Assembly: GCA_003313425.1 (NCBI GenBank)
Contig: NHZP01000076.1
Span: 62,001-126,000, forward strand
Length of the DNA stretch: 64,000 bases
Direction of reading: 5' to 3'
DNA from: Pseudopyrenochaeta lycopersici
Lineage: Eukaryota > Ascomycota > Dothideomycetes > Pleosporales > Pseudopyrenochaetaceae
In this document: positions 45,621 to 54,974 of the stretch, piece by piece
Layout of the letters: every line of letters starts with the position of its first letter
How positions within the stretch are numbered: position 1 is the stretch's first letter
Program-made: the position numbers and the translations under genes
The notes under the pieces: generated by a model
What the model saw: the letters and a program-made list of their open reading frames with translations, nothing else
The model's database searches: none
What the model was told of the DNA's origin: nothing

Positions 45621-47225
45621 TGCTCTCTTAACTGCAGTGCATCGTTCACGACACTAACTACAAAATTCATAGCGCTTAATAAAATTTGGCAGCGTATTGC
45701 CTATTACGGCGCAGAGAATCTGCTCGCTGCGCTGCTAGCCCACGAGTTTATGGATTAGATACCTTATTCAGCAGTAACACTGTTGACAGCCCTTGTAATT
45801 AGTACTTATAACAGACGCGATATCCTTACCTTTATAGTAAGCTTTAGCGACAAATTACCTAAGGTGCGGTATTATTCTAAGCTAGTTAGTAACCTAGTTA
45901 ATTTATTAACTATACAACCTCTTACGCAGGATAAGGTAGCAAGATTGCCGCTTAATGCGCTGTTTAAGTATAACGCTAATATTTCTTAACTAGGAAAGAG
46001 TAATTTTAGTGTTATTATCTAATAGTACTTTATAAGCCTAATTAAGCATAGTATAGAATGCGATTATATTAATTATTACTTATAATTCTATAAGGCGCTA
46101 AAGAAGATTAATGCGGGGCAACATGCAGAGAAGGAATTCAAGGGTTTACGCAAAACACTAATAATAACTAAGGACAGTTCGGAGCCTGTAAACCCTAGGA
46201 GCGCTTATAGCTTGCGATTAGCTTACTGCGTTAATATGAGCGAGAAGACGAACATAGCTGCCGAACTATTAATAACCTAACGCCTGGCTATATTAGGCGA
46301 AATCCTATTAGCAGGTGTAAGTGAAGATAAAGGTACTAATTTAAATAAGCTACATAAGTATTTAGATTTATATAATGCGCTATACCTTCTAGGAAACATA
46401 CCTAACCTAGACAAAGTTTAATTTATCGACTAAGACTTCCTTTATAAGGCCTAGCTAAAGAAACTGTTTATTAGCTATTATATAGAAACATACGATAACA
46501 TTTATGTATATATGCGACTGTTAGGCGACTTTCACAGAATTAAGTTCTATCTTAAAGACACGCACAGGCACGTTAAAGGAAATATCTCTTCTAATAATAT
46601 TACTAAATAAAGCATTCTGCATCCCTTTAATAAGACTTTTTTAAAAGCTTCTTAAGGCATTAACTAAGCTAGGAAAGCACAGCTCACGATTTTAGTAAAA
46701 TAGTATTTTATCGCTGCTAGTATAGCGAAGAACTGCGTGCTTAGAGAAACGAAAGCTTATCCTAGGCGCTTGCGTAGCGCGCTTGAATACGTTGCTAAGC
46801 ACATGGGGCCTGCTGCTGTGAAACTGCCGCATGTTGCGTCTGCAAAGCTACACGAATCTGGGAACACACCAGCTGTCACATTCAGGACTGAACCTCGCCC
46901 ATCACCCACTGCTCACGAGGAGCAACCAGCCAGTATGTCAAACACTGCTGCCGACAGTCAATCACCGCATGGAACCAAGCGCAACGTCGAAGACGCGGAA
47001 TTCGATGATCTTACACGCTTGGTGGCCGAGAATATTGCTCGCACAAAGTCTGCAGATCTGGATCTTACGAAGCGCATGAATAATATCGACTAGAAGCGCG
47101 AATTGCTGCAGTTGCAGCTTTAAAAGCTGGATGAAGAGTGGAAGACATTGGATGCGCAGAGGAAGGATGTTAGGACAAGTTTCAAGAGGCGGAGTTTGGC
47201 GTTCGGGGAGAAGTGTGACGGATGA
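45621..47225 (+). pseudogene. Unrecognised large frame with RIP-type stops and coiled-coil C-terminus
   Basis: One plus-strand frame stays in register from ~45621 to TGA at 47223, about 535 codons; the TAG/TAA stops within it look like RIP products. An early ATG is at 45750. The N-terminal two thirds are AT-rich and damaged (readable: ALNKIWQRIAYYGAENLLAA, IVSFSDKLPKVRYYSKLVSN). The last ~160 codons (46737 onward) are GC-normal and nearly stop-free, with a Ser/Pro/Thr-rich linker and a C-terminal charged coiled coil (RELLQLQL, then KLDEEWKTLDAQRKDVRTSF). The family is unknown to me; it could be a transposon ORF or a host gene. Confidence 0.5.
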
Positions 47226-47365
47226 CGCAGGGGAAAATAGGAATAGCCGTGAATAGAGAGAAGCAAAGGTGTCCCTTTATTTCTGTCGTCGCGAAAGCTG
47301 CCGCGCTGCTAGGTCACAGGAGGTTACAAAAGCCGTCCACGCTCGCCATCTTATATCTCATCCAC

Positions 47366-49285
47366 ACCTTATGTCATTGTCTTCATGCCTGCCCAAGGCA
47401 AAAGACTCGTCGGAAGTTCCGATTCCACCTCTAATATCAAAAGGTAGTAGAAACCTCCTCCTCCTTCCTCCTCCTTCCTCCTCCTTCCTCCTCCTTCCTC
47501 CTCCTTCCTCCTCCTTCCTTCTCGCAAGTACAACGAGAACATTTTCCGGGCTAGTTTGCGCATTAGCTACCTGTTTGTTGCAAGGCGTAAGCAACTGACC
47601 ATTTAGTGCTTCGTCTCACTCGTTACTTCCTGGTGAGTAACTGAAGTTGCTATATACCCTCGCTGTCAGTTATGACTTCTTGTGGACGCTTCTGCTGCGG
47701 GCTCAGTTATTAAAGAGTTAGCGGACAGTGTGACCAATAAGTCTTCATAGAAAGAAGAAAGGCTTATACACATCGACGTAGCAGGAAATTGCTGCATGCC
47801 CTCAGCATCTGTTAAAGTAATATGCAATACCTTAGCTCGTTTAACAGTTAGTTAATAATCCTCTAAGAGGAGCTTTCGTTTTAATAGCTAAAAGGAACTA
47901 TTATCTAGATGTAAACAATCCTCTTTTAGCTTCCTATTTACCTACTCTTTACTCTCCCTTTTCTCTAGGCTACTACTAGAGCTGATTATGCAATTTATAG
48001 AATTTATCTAGCAGTCTAGATTAGAGTATATTTGCTTAAACTTCTTAAGCTAATTTCTGTTTTTGCTCTTAATCTCTTGCAGCATTTCTATGCTCTTCCT
48101 TACTAATACTTGCAGCTCGCTAAAGCTAACTATATCCTTAAACGTACGGTCCTGATAGATCTTCTGCACCTAAGGAAATCGCAGAGCATAATACCTAGTA
48201 TCGGCCAGCTTATTAAAGCTAGCACCTATTACATCCGCGACGAAGGGTCGCTTAAATAAGTTAGTTAGCTAAGGCTGCTTCCCTAGTTCTAACCTGACGT
48301 TAAGCTCGGCGGTGGAGAGAGTAAAAGGTGTTTCTTAGAAATATCTAAGTCTATTAAGAAAAAGAATATCCTCTTTAGCTATACCTTGCTAGTCTACCTT
48401 ATTAATAACGCGAAATATCAGCTTAACGTTAAGACAGCAAACCTAGTCCTTGTTCTCTAGGCATCTAATATAGAATAATGTCTACTGTAACTTCCCTATC
48501 CTAAGGTATAGTTCGTCTATTAGATCGCGGCGGCCACCTACGATAGTAAAATCAGCGGTGTCTCCTAGCCCTTAGATGTAGTCTTTCTTTAACTTAATAA
48601 ATCTATTATTTCTAGAGAATGAGTAGTAAGGTCTATCTCGCCCCTTCAGCACTAGACCTTCCTATCGCTGTGTAATGGCTTGAGAGAATGCCTCGCGAAG
48701 CTGTTTGGAGGCATGGCGAGAGGAGAAATCTATGTTCTCACGGCTGCCGATGGCCGCTCGGCCGGGAATACAAATGGACTAGTGAGTAAAGTCGCTGCCG
48801 GCGCGCATCGTGAGTATATGTTATATAGGAGGTGTCATCGTGTACGAGCAGATTATAAAACATGATCAAAAAATGCTCATTAGTATTGGTGGGTAAGTCT
48901 TCCCGAGTCCTAAGGAATCGGCCGGATCGTGGCACATGCTTGCGGACCTTATGGAAGGGTTCGATCCGCTCGCTGTGATCGTTCCAGACTAGTAGCTCTC
49001 CCTCCAGAATGCATTGCTTCTTGATCTTGCACTCTGCCGAGTCGAGCCTCAGGCAATCTCGCAGCACGTCATGCAGGCCTTTCCGATCTTCTGTCGAGTC
49101 TCTTCCGCTTTTGGAGAAGATTTTGATGCAATTCCTTTCCTTACTTAGGCCAATGTGCACTTGACAGTACTCGCCATCGTACTTTCGCTCAACACTCATG
49201 CGTCTACCCTTTGCTAGTTGACAGCAATGCTTGATGCTTCTGGCCTTGTCGATGACCCTGCATTTGGATTGCCCGGAATGCGCAG
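47366..49285 (-). pseudogene. ATP-dependent DNA ligase, truncated and decayed
   Basis: The minus strand encodes the adenylation and oligonucleotide-binding domains of a eukaryotic-type ATP-dependent DNA ligase. Visible motifs: ERKYDGEYCQVHI (motif I, catalytic Lys in KYDGE, ~49185), FSKSGRDST (motif III region), ILEGELLVWND (glutamate motif), EGLVLKG (motif IV, ~48650) and FIKLKKDYI (motif V, ~48580), then ALRFPxVQKIYQDRTFKDIVSFSEL near the C-terminus (~48150). A frameshift near 48770 separates motif IIIa from motif IV, and TAG/TAA codons multiply downstream of 48700, where GC drops. The N-terminal ligase domain is missing: sequence similarity stops near 49285, where a HET fragment begins on the other strand. 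The same frame runs on to ~47366 through a purine-rich repeat. Such ligases seal nicks in nuclear DNA repair; this copy cannot be functional. Confidence 0.82.
47454..47519. repeat. 10-bp polypyrimidine tandem repeat
   Basis: About six and a half perfect copies of CTCCTTCCTC, all pyrimidine on the plus strand. Mirror-symmetric polypurine/polypyrimidine tracts of this kind can form triplex DNA; length varies easily by slippage. Confidence 0.95.
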
Positions 49286-49502
49286 CGCAATGCGATTTCC
49301 GCAGCAGTCAATACAAATTGGCGCTGGAATGCTAATGTCCACCCTTTCAGATGGGAAATTTGCTATTGAAGAGTCTTTGTGGAATACAAGGGGTTGGACA
49401 TACCAAGACGCAATTCTTTCCCGCAGACGACTGGTGTTTACCAGGTACCAGGTCTACTTCCAATGCAATGGAATGCATTGCTCAACATGTCACATTATGT
49501 AG
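49218..49502 (+). pseudogene. HET-domain gene fragment
   Basis: The plus-strand frame carries the middle of a heterokaryon-incompatibility (HET) domain: FGLPGMRSAM, then IGAGMLMSTLSDGKFAIEES, LWNTRGWTYQDAILSRRRLV and FTRYQVYFQCNGMHC. The RGWTYQE-x-LSRRR-x-x-F block is diagnostic of the family, whose members trigger cell death on contact between incompatible strains. The fragment lacks the start of the HET domain and everything after the conserved Cys; TAG closes it at 49500. Its left end overlaps the last ligase codons on the opposite strand, so the two fragments meet head to head at ~49220-49285. Confidence 0.8.
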
Positions 49503-49876
49503 CTTTACTCACAGATTTTGTCGGTCTGTGTGTGCTGCGGCCACAACGGTGGCTCTACGGCACCAAATCGACGCAGAGGGATGCGTGATGACCAAGACAG
49601 TAGGCACTGGTAAATACAACCCCGCTCTCATGGTCCTAGACGAAGCCGTTTGCAATGAATGGCCGGGGGCACAGCCCGTCGCAAGGCCTGACAAGCGTAC
49701 CAAAGGAACATCAAAGGCAGGCGGTTATCTCTATTTGCCTGCGACCATTGCGCCAAAAGTGCATTACAGATCATGTTGTAGAGCGTGACGATTGTCTTAC
49801 ACATTTGCGATGTCGGACGAAAGAGTATCCATAGCTAATCAAGAGTATACAGGAGAAGCGTCAGGACGAGCACCAA
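49503..49876. other. GC-normal spacer between HET fragment and zinc-finger gene
   Basis: An open plus-strand frame (to 49788) continues out of register with the HET fragment but shows no domain. Probably includes the 3' flank of the zinc-finger gene. Confidence 0.4.
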
Positions 49877-51414
49877 TTATTCACCTGGTATTTCACGCTC
49901 ACCGGTTCTTTCCACGTTATGCATCTCTGAGCTAAACTTGCAAGACGGCTTACAAACAACACAAACGTGGCCATAATAGCACCTCGCGGATCTGCACCAA
50001 AGTCCTTCATCGCAGCACTGGAATCGCATGAACCATTTCAGCACGTAAATATCAGATTCTTCGAAGCCATCGTGCCAGAATTGGCAGTTTGACGGTAGCA
50101 TGGAGCAGCCGTCGCCAACGTAATGAAAATTGCAAGGCCCACGCTTGCCAGCCGCTTCCAGCTCTCTTTTCTTGCTGTAGTAGTTCGTAAAGGCAGCTTG
50201 GGATGGCTTCTTCAAGAACCCGTCTAGCCTTTCGCCCTTTGCGTTTACCAGTATAACATTGCGTTTGGTTAAGTTTGTACGCGAATGAGGGGTAGGTTCG
50301 GTAATAAAGCCACTTGAAGCACCTGCCTGGGCCGCATAGGATAGCCTTGGGTTAGTAGATGCTATTCCGTTCCTTGAGCCATTGTCGGGGGCAGGATGGA
50401 CTGCGTGCAATGCGACTGAGGTGGAGAAAGCCTGTGTCCTGAACAATGATGGAAGACGTATAGATTTAAATGGAAGATCGCCGTACTGCCGGCCGGTCTG
50501 GAAAGACTTGAGCAGCGTGATGCGATCGCGTAACGAGCCCTCGGATCTGATAACGTCGAGATGGCAGACATAGCCATTGTCGTGGCAACTTCCAAGCACG
50601 ATGTGCTTGCAGCAAGGATTCTCTTGAAAGTGCTGCAGCACTCCTGTGCCACGTTTAGCACTACCGCATATTGAACGGGACATGAGTCTTCTTACCTTTA
50701 ATCTGATGATCAGCTCGATCATCGCCGTCACCAACATCAATAAACTCACTTAGCCCACCAGTCTGACAAAACCCGCGGCAAAAGTCGCGTAAGCGATTCG
50801 AAACCTCGTGCATACCATGTCGGGACATAGCATCCCCGAGCTTATCAACATTGGCATAAAGCTTGAGAAGGAAAGGCAGCTCGGCGATGGCCGGCGACTC
50901 TTTGCGAAGCTCCCGCTGCAGTTCTGACTTTAACGCAAGAGCAGCTTCACGGCCGCCATCGGTGCCTCGAAGGAGATACTTATCAACGAACTATAGGAGT
51001 TAAGTCAGTTATATTCATTCATGTGGAGGTGGAAGCATACCACGTAGCCGTCAGTGTCTGCATCAATCAATACTAGAACAAAAGCGCTCCGGTCCTGAAG
51101 CGATCGTAAGCGCCCGTTGGTCACTGATGCGACGCGCGACTTACTACGGAACGCTGAAGCTCTTCAAACTTAGACTTGAGCTCTTCATTCTCTTGTCCTA
51201 ACGCACGACTGAGGATTCTCTGATTGCTGACGTCGGTGACTGCATCCTTGAGCTCGTCCACATTACCACAATATGCCCTAAGCAATTTCTTTGTCCTGGT
51301 TAGATACTAACAGCTGATATGAGGAATGTGAGACAATACCTGCAACCATTTGTTCCGATATTCGTCCTGCTGCTGGATCGTCTGCAAGTGCTGTTGAACC
51401 TCTTCCACCTCCAT
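49877..51414 (-). CDS. CCCH zinc-finger protein with conserved N-terminal domain (five exons)
   Basis: Exons on the minus strand: 51340-51414, 51145-51288, 51041-51094, 50696-50990 and 49877-50643; introns of 51, 50, 50 and 52 bp with GT-AG ends and consistent phases give a 444-residue protein without internal stops. An in-frame TGA lies four codons upstream of the ATG at 51414, which fixes the start. Order: N-terminal coiled coil (EVEEVQQHLQTIQQQDEYRN); a NYN-like conserved domain with FVLVLIDADTDGYVF and DRADHQIKGVLQHF, then CCKHIVLGSCHDNGYV; a variable linker; KGERLDGFL; and two C-terminal CCCH fingers (CNFHYVGDGC...CQFWH and CDEGLWCRSARCYYGH). This matches a Pezizomycotina family usually annotated as CCCH zinc-finger DNA-binding protein (its N-terminal domain is, as I recall, DUF7923). 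The molecular role is unknown; RNA binding or processing is plausible from the aspartate-rich domain plus CCCH fingers. No RIP stops: probably intact. Confidence 0.85.
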
Positions 51415-52777
51415 TTTTGCCGATCACTGAACGTTGAACTGCCGGACGAGCTTGGAACATGAATAAACACATGAGCACTACGACACAATACCGATAGTGC
51501 TAACTCAATTTTCGGAGAAGACTAACCGCGCGTCGACGTTCGTGCATCTGCTCTTGCACCAACTTGTATTCGTTTCGCACAGCATATGACCACAAGGTGC
51601 AGGTAAGCAATGTGTGGCAGTCTTTGATTTGGTACCAGAGCTTCAAATCCAGGCAGCAGTCGGCTGTGTGGGCTGCGCGTCGACGAAAGCAGAGAGAAGG
51701 CTGCAGTACCAAGAGATGGGTAACCAGTAAGGCTGGCTTGAACAAGTGAGGCGACACGCGCCATATTTTGGCGCTAAAAGTGGATCAACGATTCGTTCTT
51801 AAGCAGTGCACGAACGAAGGACAGCAAGATGGGAACCATGAGGATAAACGACGCATCAATGGTCCCTTCATGTGGCACCTTGCCACGCATCTTCAGCCTC
51901 CCCGATTTGTGGGCACAGGGTGCTTTCCGCGACGTGCCACACCTGGGCGGCCATCTGACGGCCACGAACGAATTACAACGTACGATAAGTTCATCAGGGT
52001 CACCAAAGCCGGGACCCTTCTCTCTATTTACCTATCTTCACGGTCTGACTATTCAGGCAGACTAAGCCTACAAGTATATAAGTACCTACAAGGTCATATA
52101 GTAATCAATACACTTAAAGAAACACATTTCAACGTCTCCGCCACTGGCTTCATTATGACTCAAGACAGCAAGTATAAATGTACATAGAACACTATCTCAT
52201 AGAATATACACTTGAAGAAACACAATTTAACTGTATCACTATAATGAGTAAATACCATAGATTGAAGGTCCCTAAATAAGCGTTGTTGTTTGTATAAACC
52301 TTGGTGGGCCGATGCGCTGTCTCTCGTGCGCTAAAATAACCGGGATATAAGACACTTATGCTACACGGCTGCAGGAAGCGCAAGGACAGACACAATGGCG
52401 TAGCAGCTGAATACTGAGGAACATATATCACTTTCGTGCCCTTGTATGATGCAGAACGCTCTATGCTAGCTGTAAACAGACGGTATTTTGCGTTGTGTTG
52501 GGGTGGGCGCACAGTCTCTATTTCCCACTTATTCTAAAGTACGAGAGGCTGTTGCCTACGCTAGCCTGTCTGGCGCTAAGCGAACCTACAGTATTTACCT
52601 GTGGCCGCATTATCCTGACAACTGGGAGTGCAGATGGGATGCATGTTGTGACACACCAGCTGCAAAGTTGAACTGATCGATAGCTGACACAGCACTAGAC
52701 GCGAAATCACATGGGTGTCCGTTCTGCGTTCAGTCTGCTTAACTTGCCACATCAGTCTCACTGTCGAGGATAGGTGT
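51415..52777. other. Divergent intergenic region
   Basis: Lies between the minus-strand zinc-finger gene and the plus-strand SET-domain gene. A minus-strand frame at ~51540-51757 (reading LWYQIKDCHTLLTCTLWSYA) looks protein-like but could not be spliced in phase to the zinc-finger gene. Other frames (51768-52187 plus, 52192-52512 minus) show no domain. Confidence 0.4.
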
Positions 52778-53869
52778 ATGGATCTCGAACAGAAGATGGA
52801 AACGAAGCAAGGTATAGCAGAGTTGAATTCTAATACTACCCTACACCAAATGACCACAGCACCAGATTCACGTCACCTGGTCGAAGTGAGAAAATCGACG
52901 GGAAAAGGCCTGGGAATTTTCGCTATCGCTGATATAACGCATGGAACTCGCGTTATTGCAGAAGCGGCTTTGCTCAAGATCGACCGGAACAAAGGTGACG
53001 CGAGAAACATTCTACACGCATTTGAAAGCCTTTCCGCCTCCCAACAGGGTTCGTACCTGGAGCTCCATAGATTTGCATGCACTACATTCAGACGTGTCGC
53101 CGAGCAGGAGATAGGACAGAGCTGGCTAGCAATACCGGAATTGCAACGCAAGCTCTTCGCAATTTTCGCAGCGAACGCTTTTGGTGACGTGTTACTGCTT
53201 GGCTCTCGCATCAACCACTCATGCATTCCCAATATCCACTTTGCATACAATTCCATCCTTAAGAAAGAGACATTCCATGCTATACGCGATATCACAGCCG
53301 GAGAAGAGCTTACTATAACGTACAACAATGGTATCAACCGTACGAAAAGACAACGACAGTGAATTGGACAAATGGGGATTTGCTTGTACCTGTTCAGTAT
53401 GCGAGACTACGACAGAAGGGAAGCGAGAGAGGAAAAACGCGTTCAGCTGTTCAGCCTTGATTAGGAACTTACGGTAAACATGAGAATTAGCACCTCTAAG
53501 TCATGGAAACAAGCTCTGAAATTAGCACAAAGTCTGGCAGCCATACAAAGGTTTGTTGTCTAGAGAACTAAGCGTTTCGTGAGTGTTAATTTCCATTTGA
53601 CTTACTTCAATTTAATAGTGCTCAGCTACCACGACGCCGCTAGATCATGTGTGATGCTGGGTAAAATGAGGATGGTACTTTTATGGGCCGAGAAAGAGTT
53701 AGAAGTCGACCACTACTGCGTAGGAGAAGATCATCCCGATTACGCAACAGAATTTAGCATTGTGCAAAAGCTGCGTGAAGCAGTAGAGAACTCAAAACCA
53801 GTTGATGTGTCTGTGACTGAATGCTTCGATTTACAAAGCTCGTCTGACGATTCTTGTGCCATAATATAA
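52778..53869 (+). pseudogene. SET-domain (SMYD/SET5-like) methyltransferase gene with several frameshifts
   Basis: From ATG at 52778 the frame shows a SET domain: VRKSTGKGLGIFAIADITHG (N-terminal SET motif), RINHSCIPNIHFAYN (the catalytic NHSC motif) and ITAGEELTITYNN (C-terminal motif with the family Tyr). Just after it the frame shifts: the post-SET cysteines (WGFACTCSVCE) lie in a second frame, the next block (EEKRVQLFSLD, a TAG, then ELTVNMRI and SWKQALKLAQSLAAIQ) is back in the first frame, and KGLLSRELSV is in another. An intron at 53579-53625 (GTGAGT...CTCAG) then joins to SYHDAARSCVMLGKMRMVLL, ending at TAA 53869. Three indels and one RIP-like stop make this a pseudogene. Intact relatives methylate lysines on histones or other proteins. 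Confidence 0.8.
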
Positions 53870-54220
53870 GGTGTGGAAATGCGCTCTAGTTACGTTTCCA
53901 CCCCTAAGATACATATTCTAATAAGCTCAGCCCTGACTTCATTTATAGCCCAATTAGCGGCCACAAGCGGAGGGAATGCCAGACACCTCTAGGACAGGAA
54001 CTTTATGCTGCCTCCCCTTCTTCTACGCTTTACAGCCGCCCTCTCTTCTCTTCTCTTTGTGACACCTGACGGGCCCTCCACCCACCCTTTCTCCCTTACC
54101 CTTGCCCTTTCGTCCCGCTGCGCTCTGCTTCGTTTCCTGCACCGACAGGCCCACCACCCACCCCTCTGTTACGCTCCGCGTTCTGCACCGGACGGGTTAC
54201 CTCTCCCCTGGGATTCTTAT
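53870..54220. other. Pyrimidine-rich intergenic DNA
   Basis: CT-rich plus strand leading into the minisatellite. Open frames here are a by-product of low stop density in CT-rich sequence; none is called. Confidence 0.5.
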
Positions 54221-54495
54221 ACGGGCATTTCACGTCTTCTCTGGGATGCTTGTACGGGCATTCCCCTCGTCTCCTTTAAATCTCTTTCCCTCCTTTATTT
54301 AACTTCTCCCTACAATTCTTGTACGGGCGTCTAACTTCTCCTGTAAATTCTTATACGGGCATCCCACTTCTCTCTGCAATCCTTGTACGAACATCTACCT
54401 TCTCCCCTAAATTCTTGTACGGGCTTCCCTCTACTCCCCTGCAAATTCTTGTACGGATGTTTACGTCTTCCCTAGGATTATTTTATGGGCATTAA
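54210..54495. repeat. Degenerate 32-34 bp minisatellite
   Basis: The core TTCTTGTACGGGCAT recurs at 54221, 54254, 54323, 54355, 54387, 54419, 54453 and 54485 (positions of ACGGGC or its variant), spacings 33, 69, 32, 32, 32, 34 and 32. One unit in the 69-bp gap has lost the core. Units are joined by CT-rich spacer (CTTCTCCCCT). Confidence 0.85.
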
Positions 54496-54974
54496 CCCCA
54501 ACTCCTATCAAATAACTATCAAAAATACTCCTTACACCCTTACAAACTCTGTACTGCTACTACCTCTGTTACGTTATACTGTGCTGTTTTGAAAATGTCA
54601 CTCCGGACCCCACCGGTGGTCTCATGCCACTCACGTAACCCTACCCCTTCAAACACCCAACAATCCTCCCGATAATCCAACTCAACTTGTTCCCTTCAAT
54701 CCCTCCCCATCGCTTCCTGCCGCTCCCCAATTGCACGATCGCCTGGAACGTCCCCCCAACATCCTCGTCCTCCTCAAACCCCAACCCCCCTGCAACCCCA
54801 TCCTCTTTTATTGCCCCGTGAAAACACTCCGGAACCTTAAACACCTCCCGCATTGACGCCACTACCAATGTCTTCATCAACACGCCCTCGTACTGACATC
54901 TTCTCCCTACCTTTTTTCTATACCCCCCATCCATAATATCCATCTCAAAACTCCTGCATAACGCCTGCGGCAAT
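54496..54974. other. GC-normal flank with an open minus-strand frame
   Basis: A minus-strand frame (54641 to ~54973, ~110 codons, no ATG at its start) is composition-wise plausible (RRCQYEGVLMKTLVVASMRE) and stops where the hAT element begins at 54975, so it may be a gene interrupted by that insertion. The frame was not found again beyond the element's other end at 63081. Unrecognised, low confidence. Confidence 0.35.

Noticed and set aside
47269..47598. Open frames across the CTCCTTCCTC repeat
   Set aside because: Openness comes from the pyrimidine tandem repeat, which lacks stops in most frames.
51500..51764. Extra 5' exon of the zinc-finger gene
   Set aside because: Although protein-like, it cannot be joined in phase to the exon at 51340-51414, and an in-frame TGA precedes that exon's ATG.
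54005..54334. 110-codon plus-strand frame
   Set aside because: Lies in CT-rich minisatellite sequence where stop codons are rare; no protein-like features.
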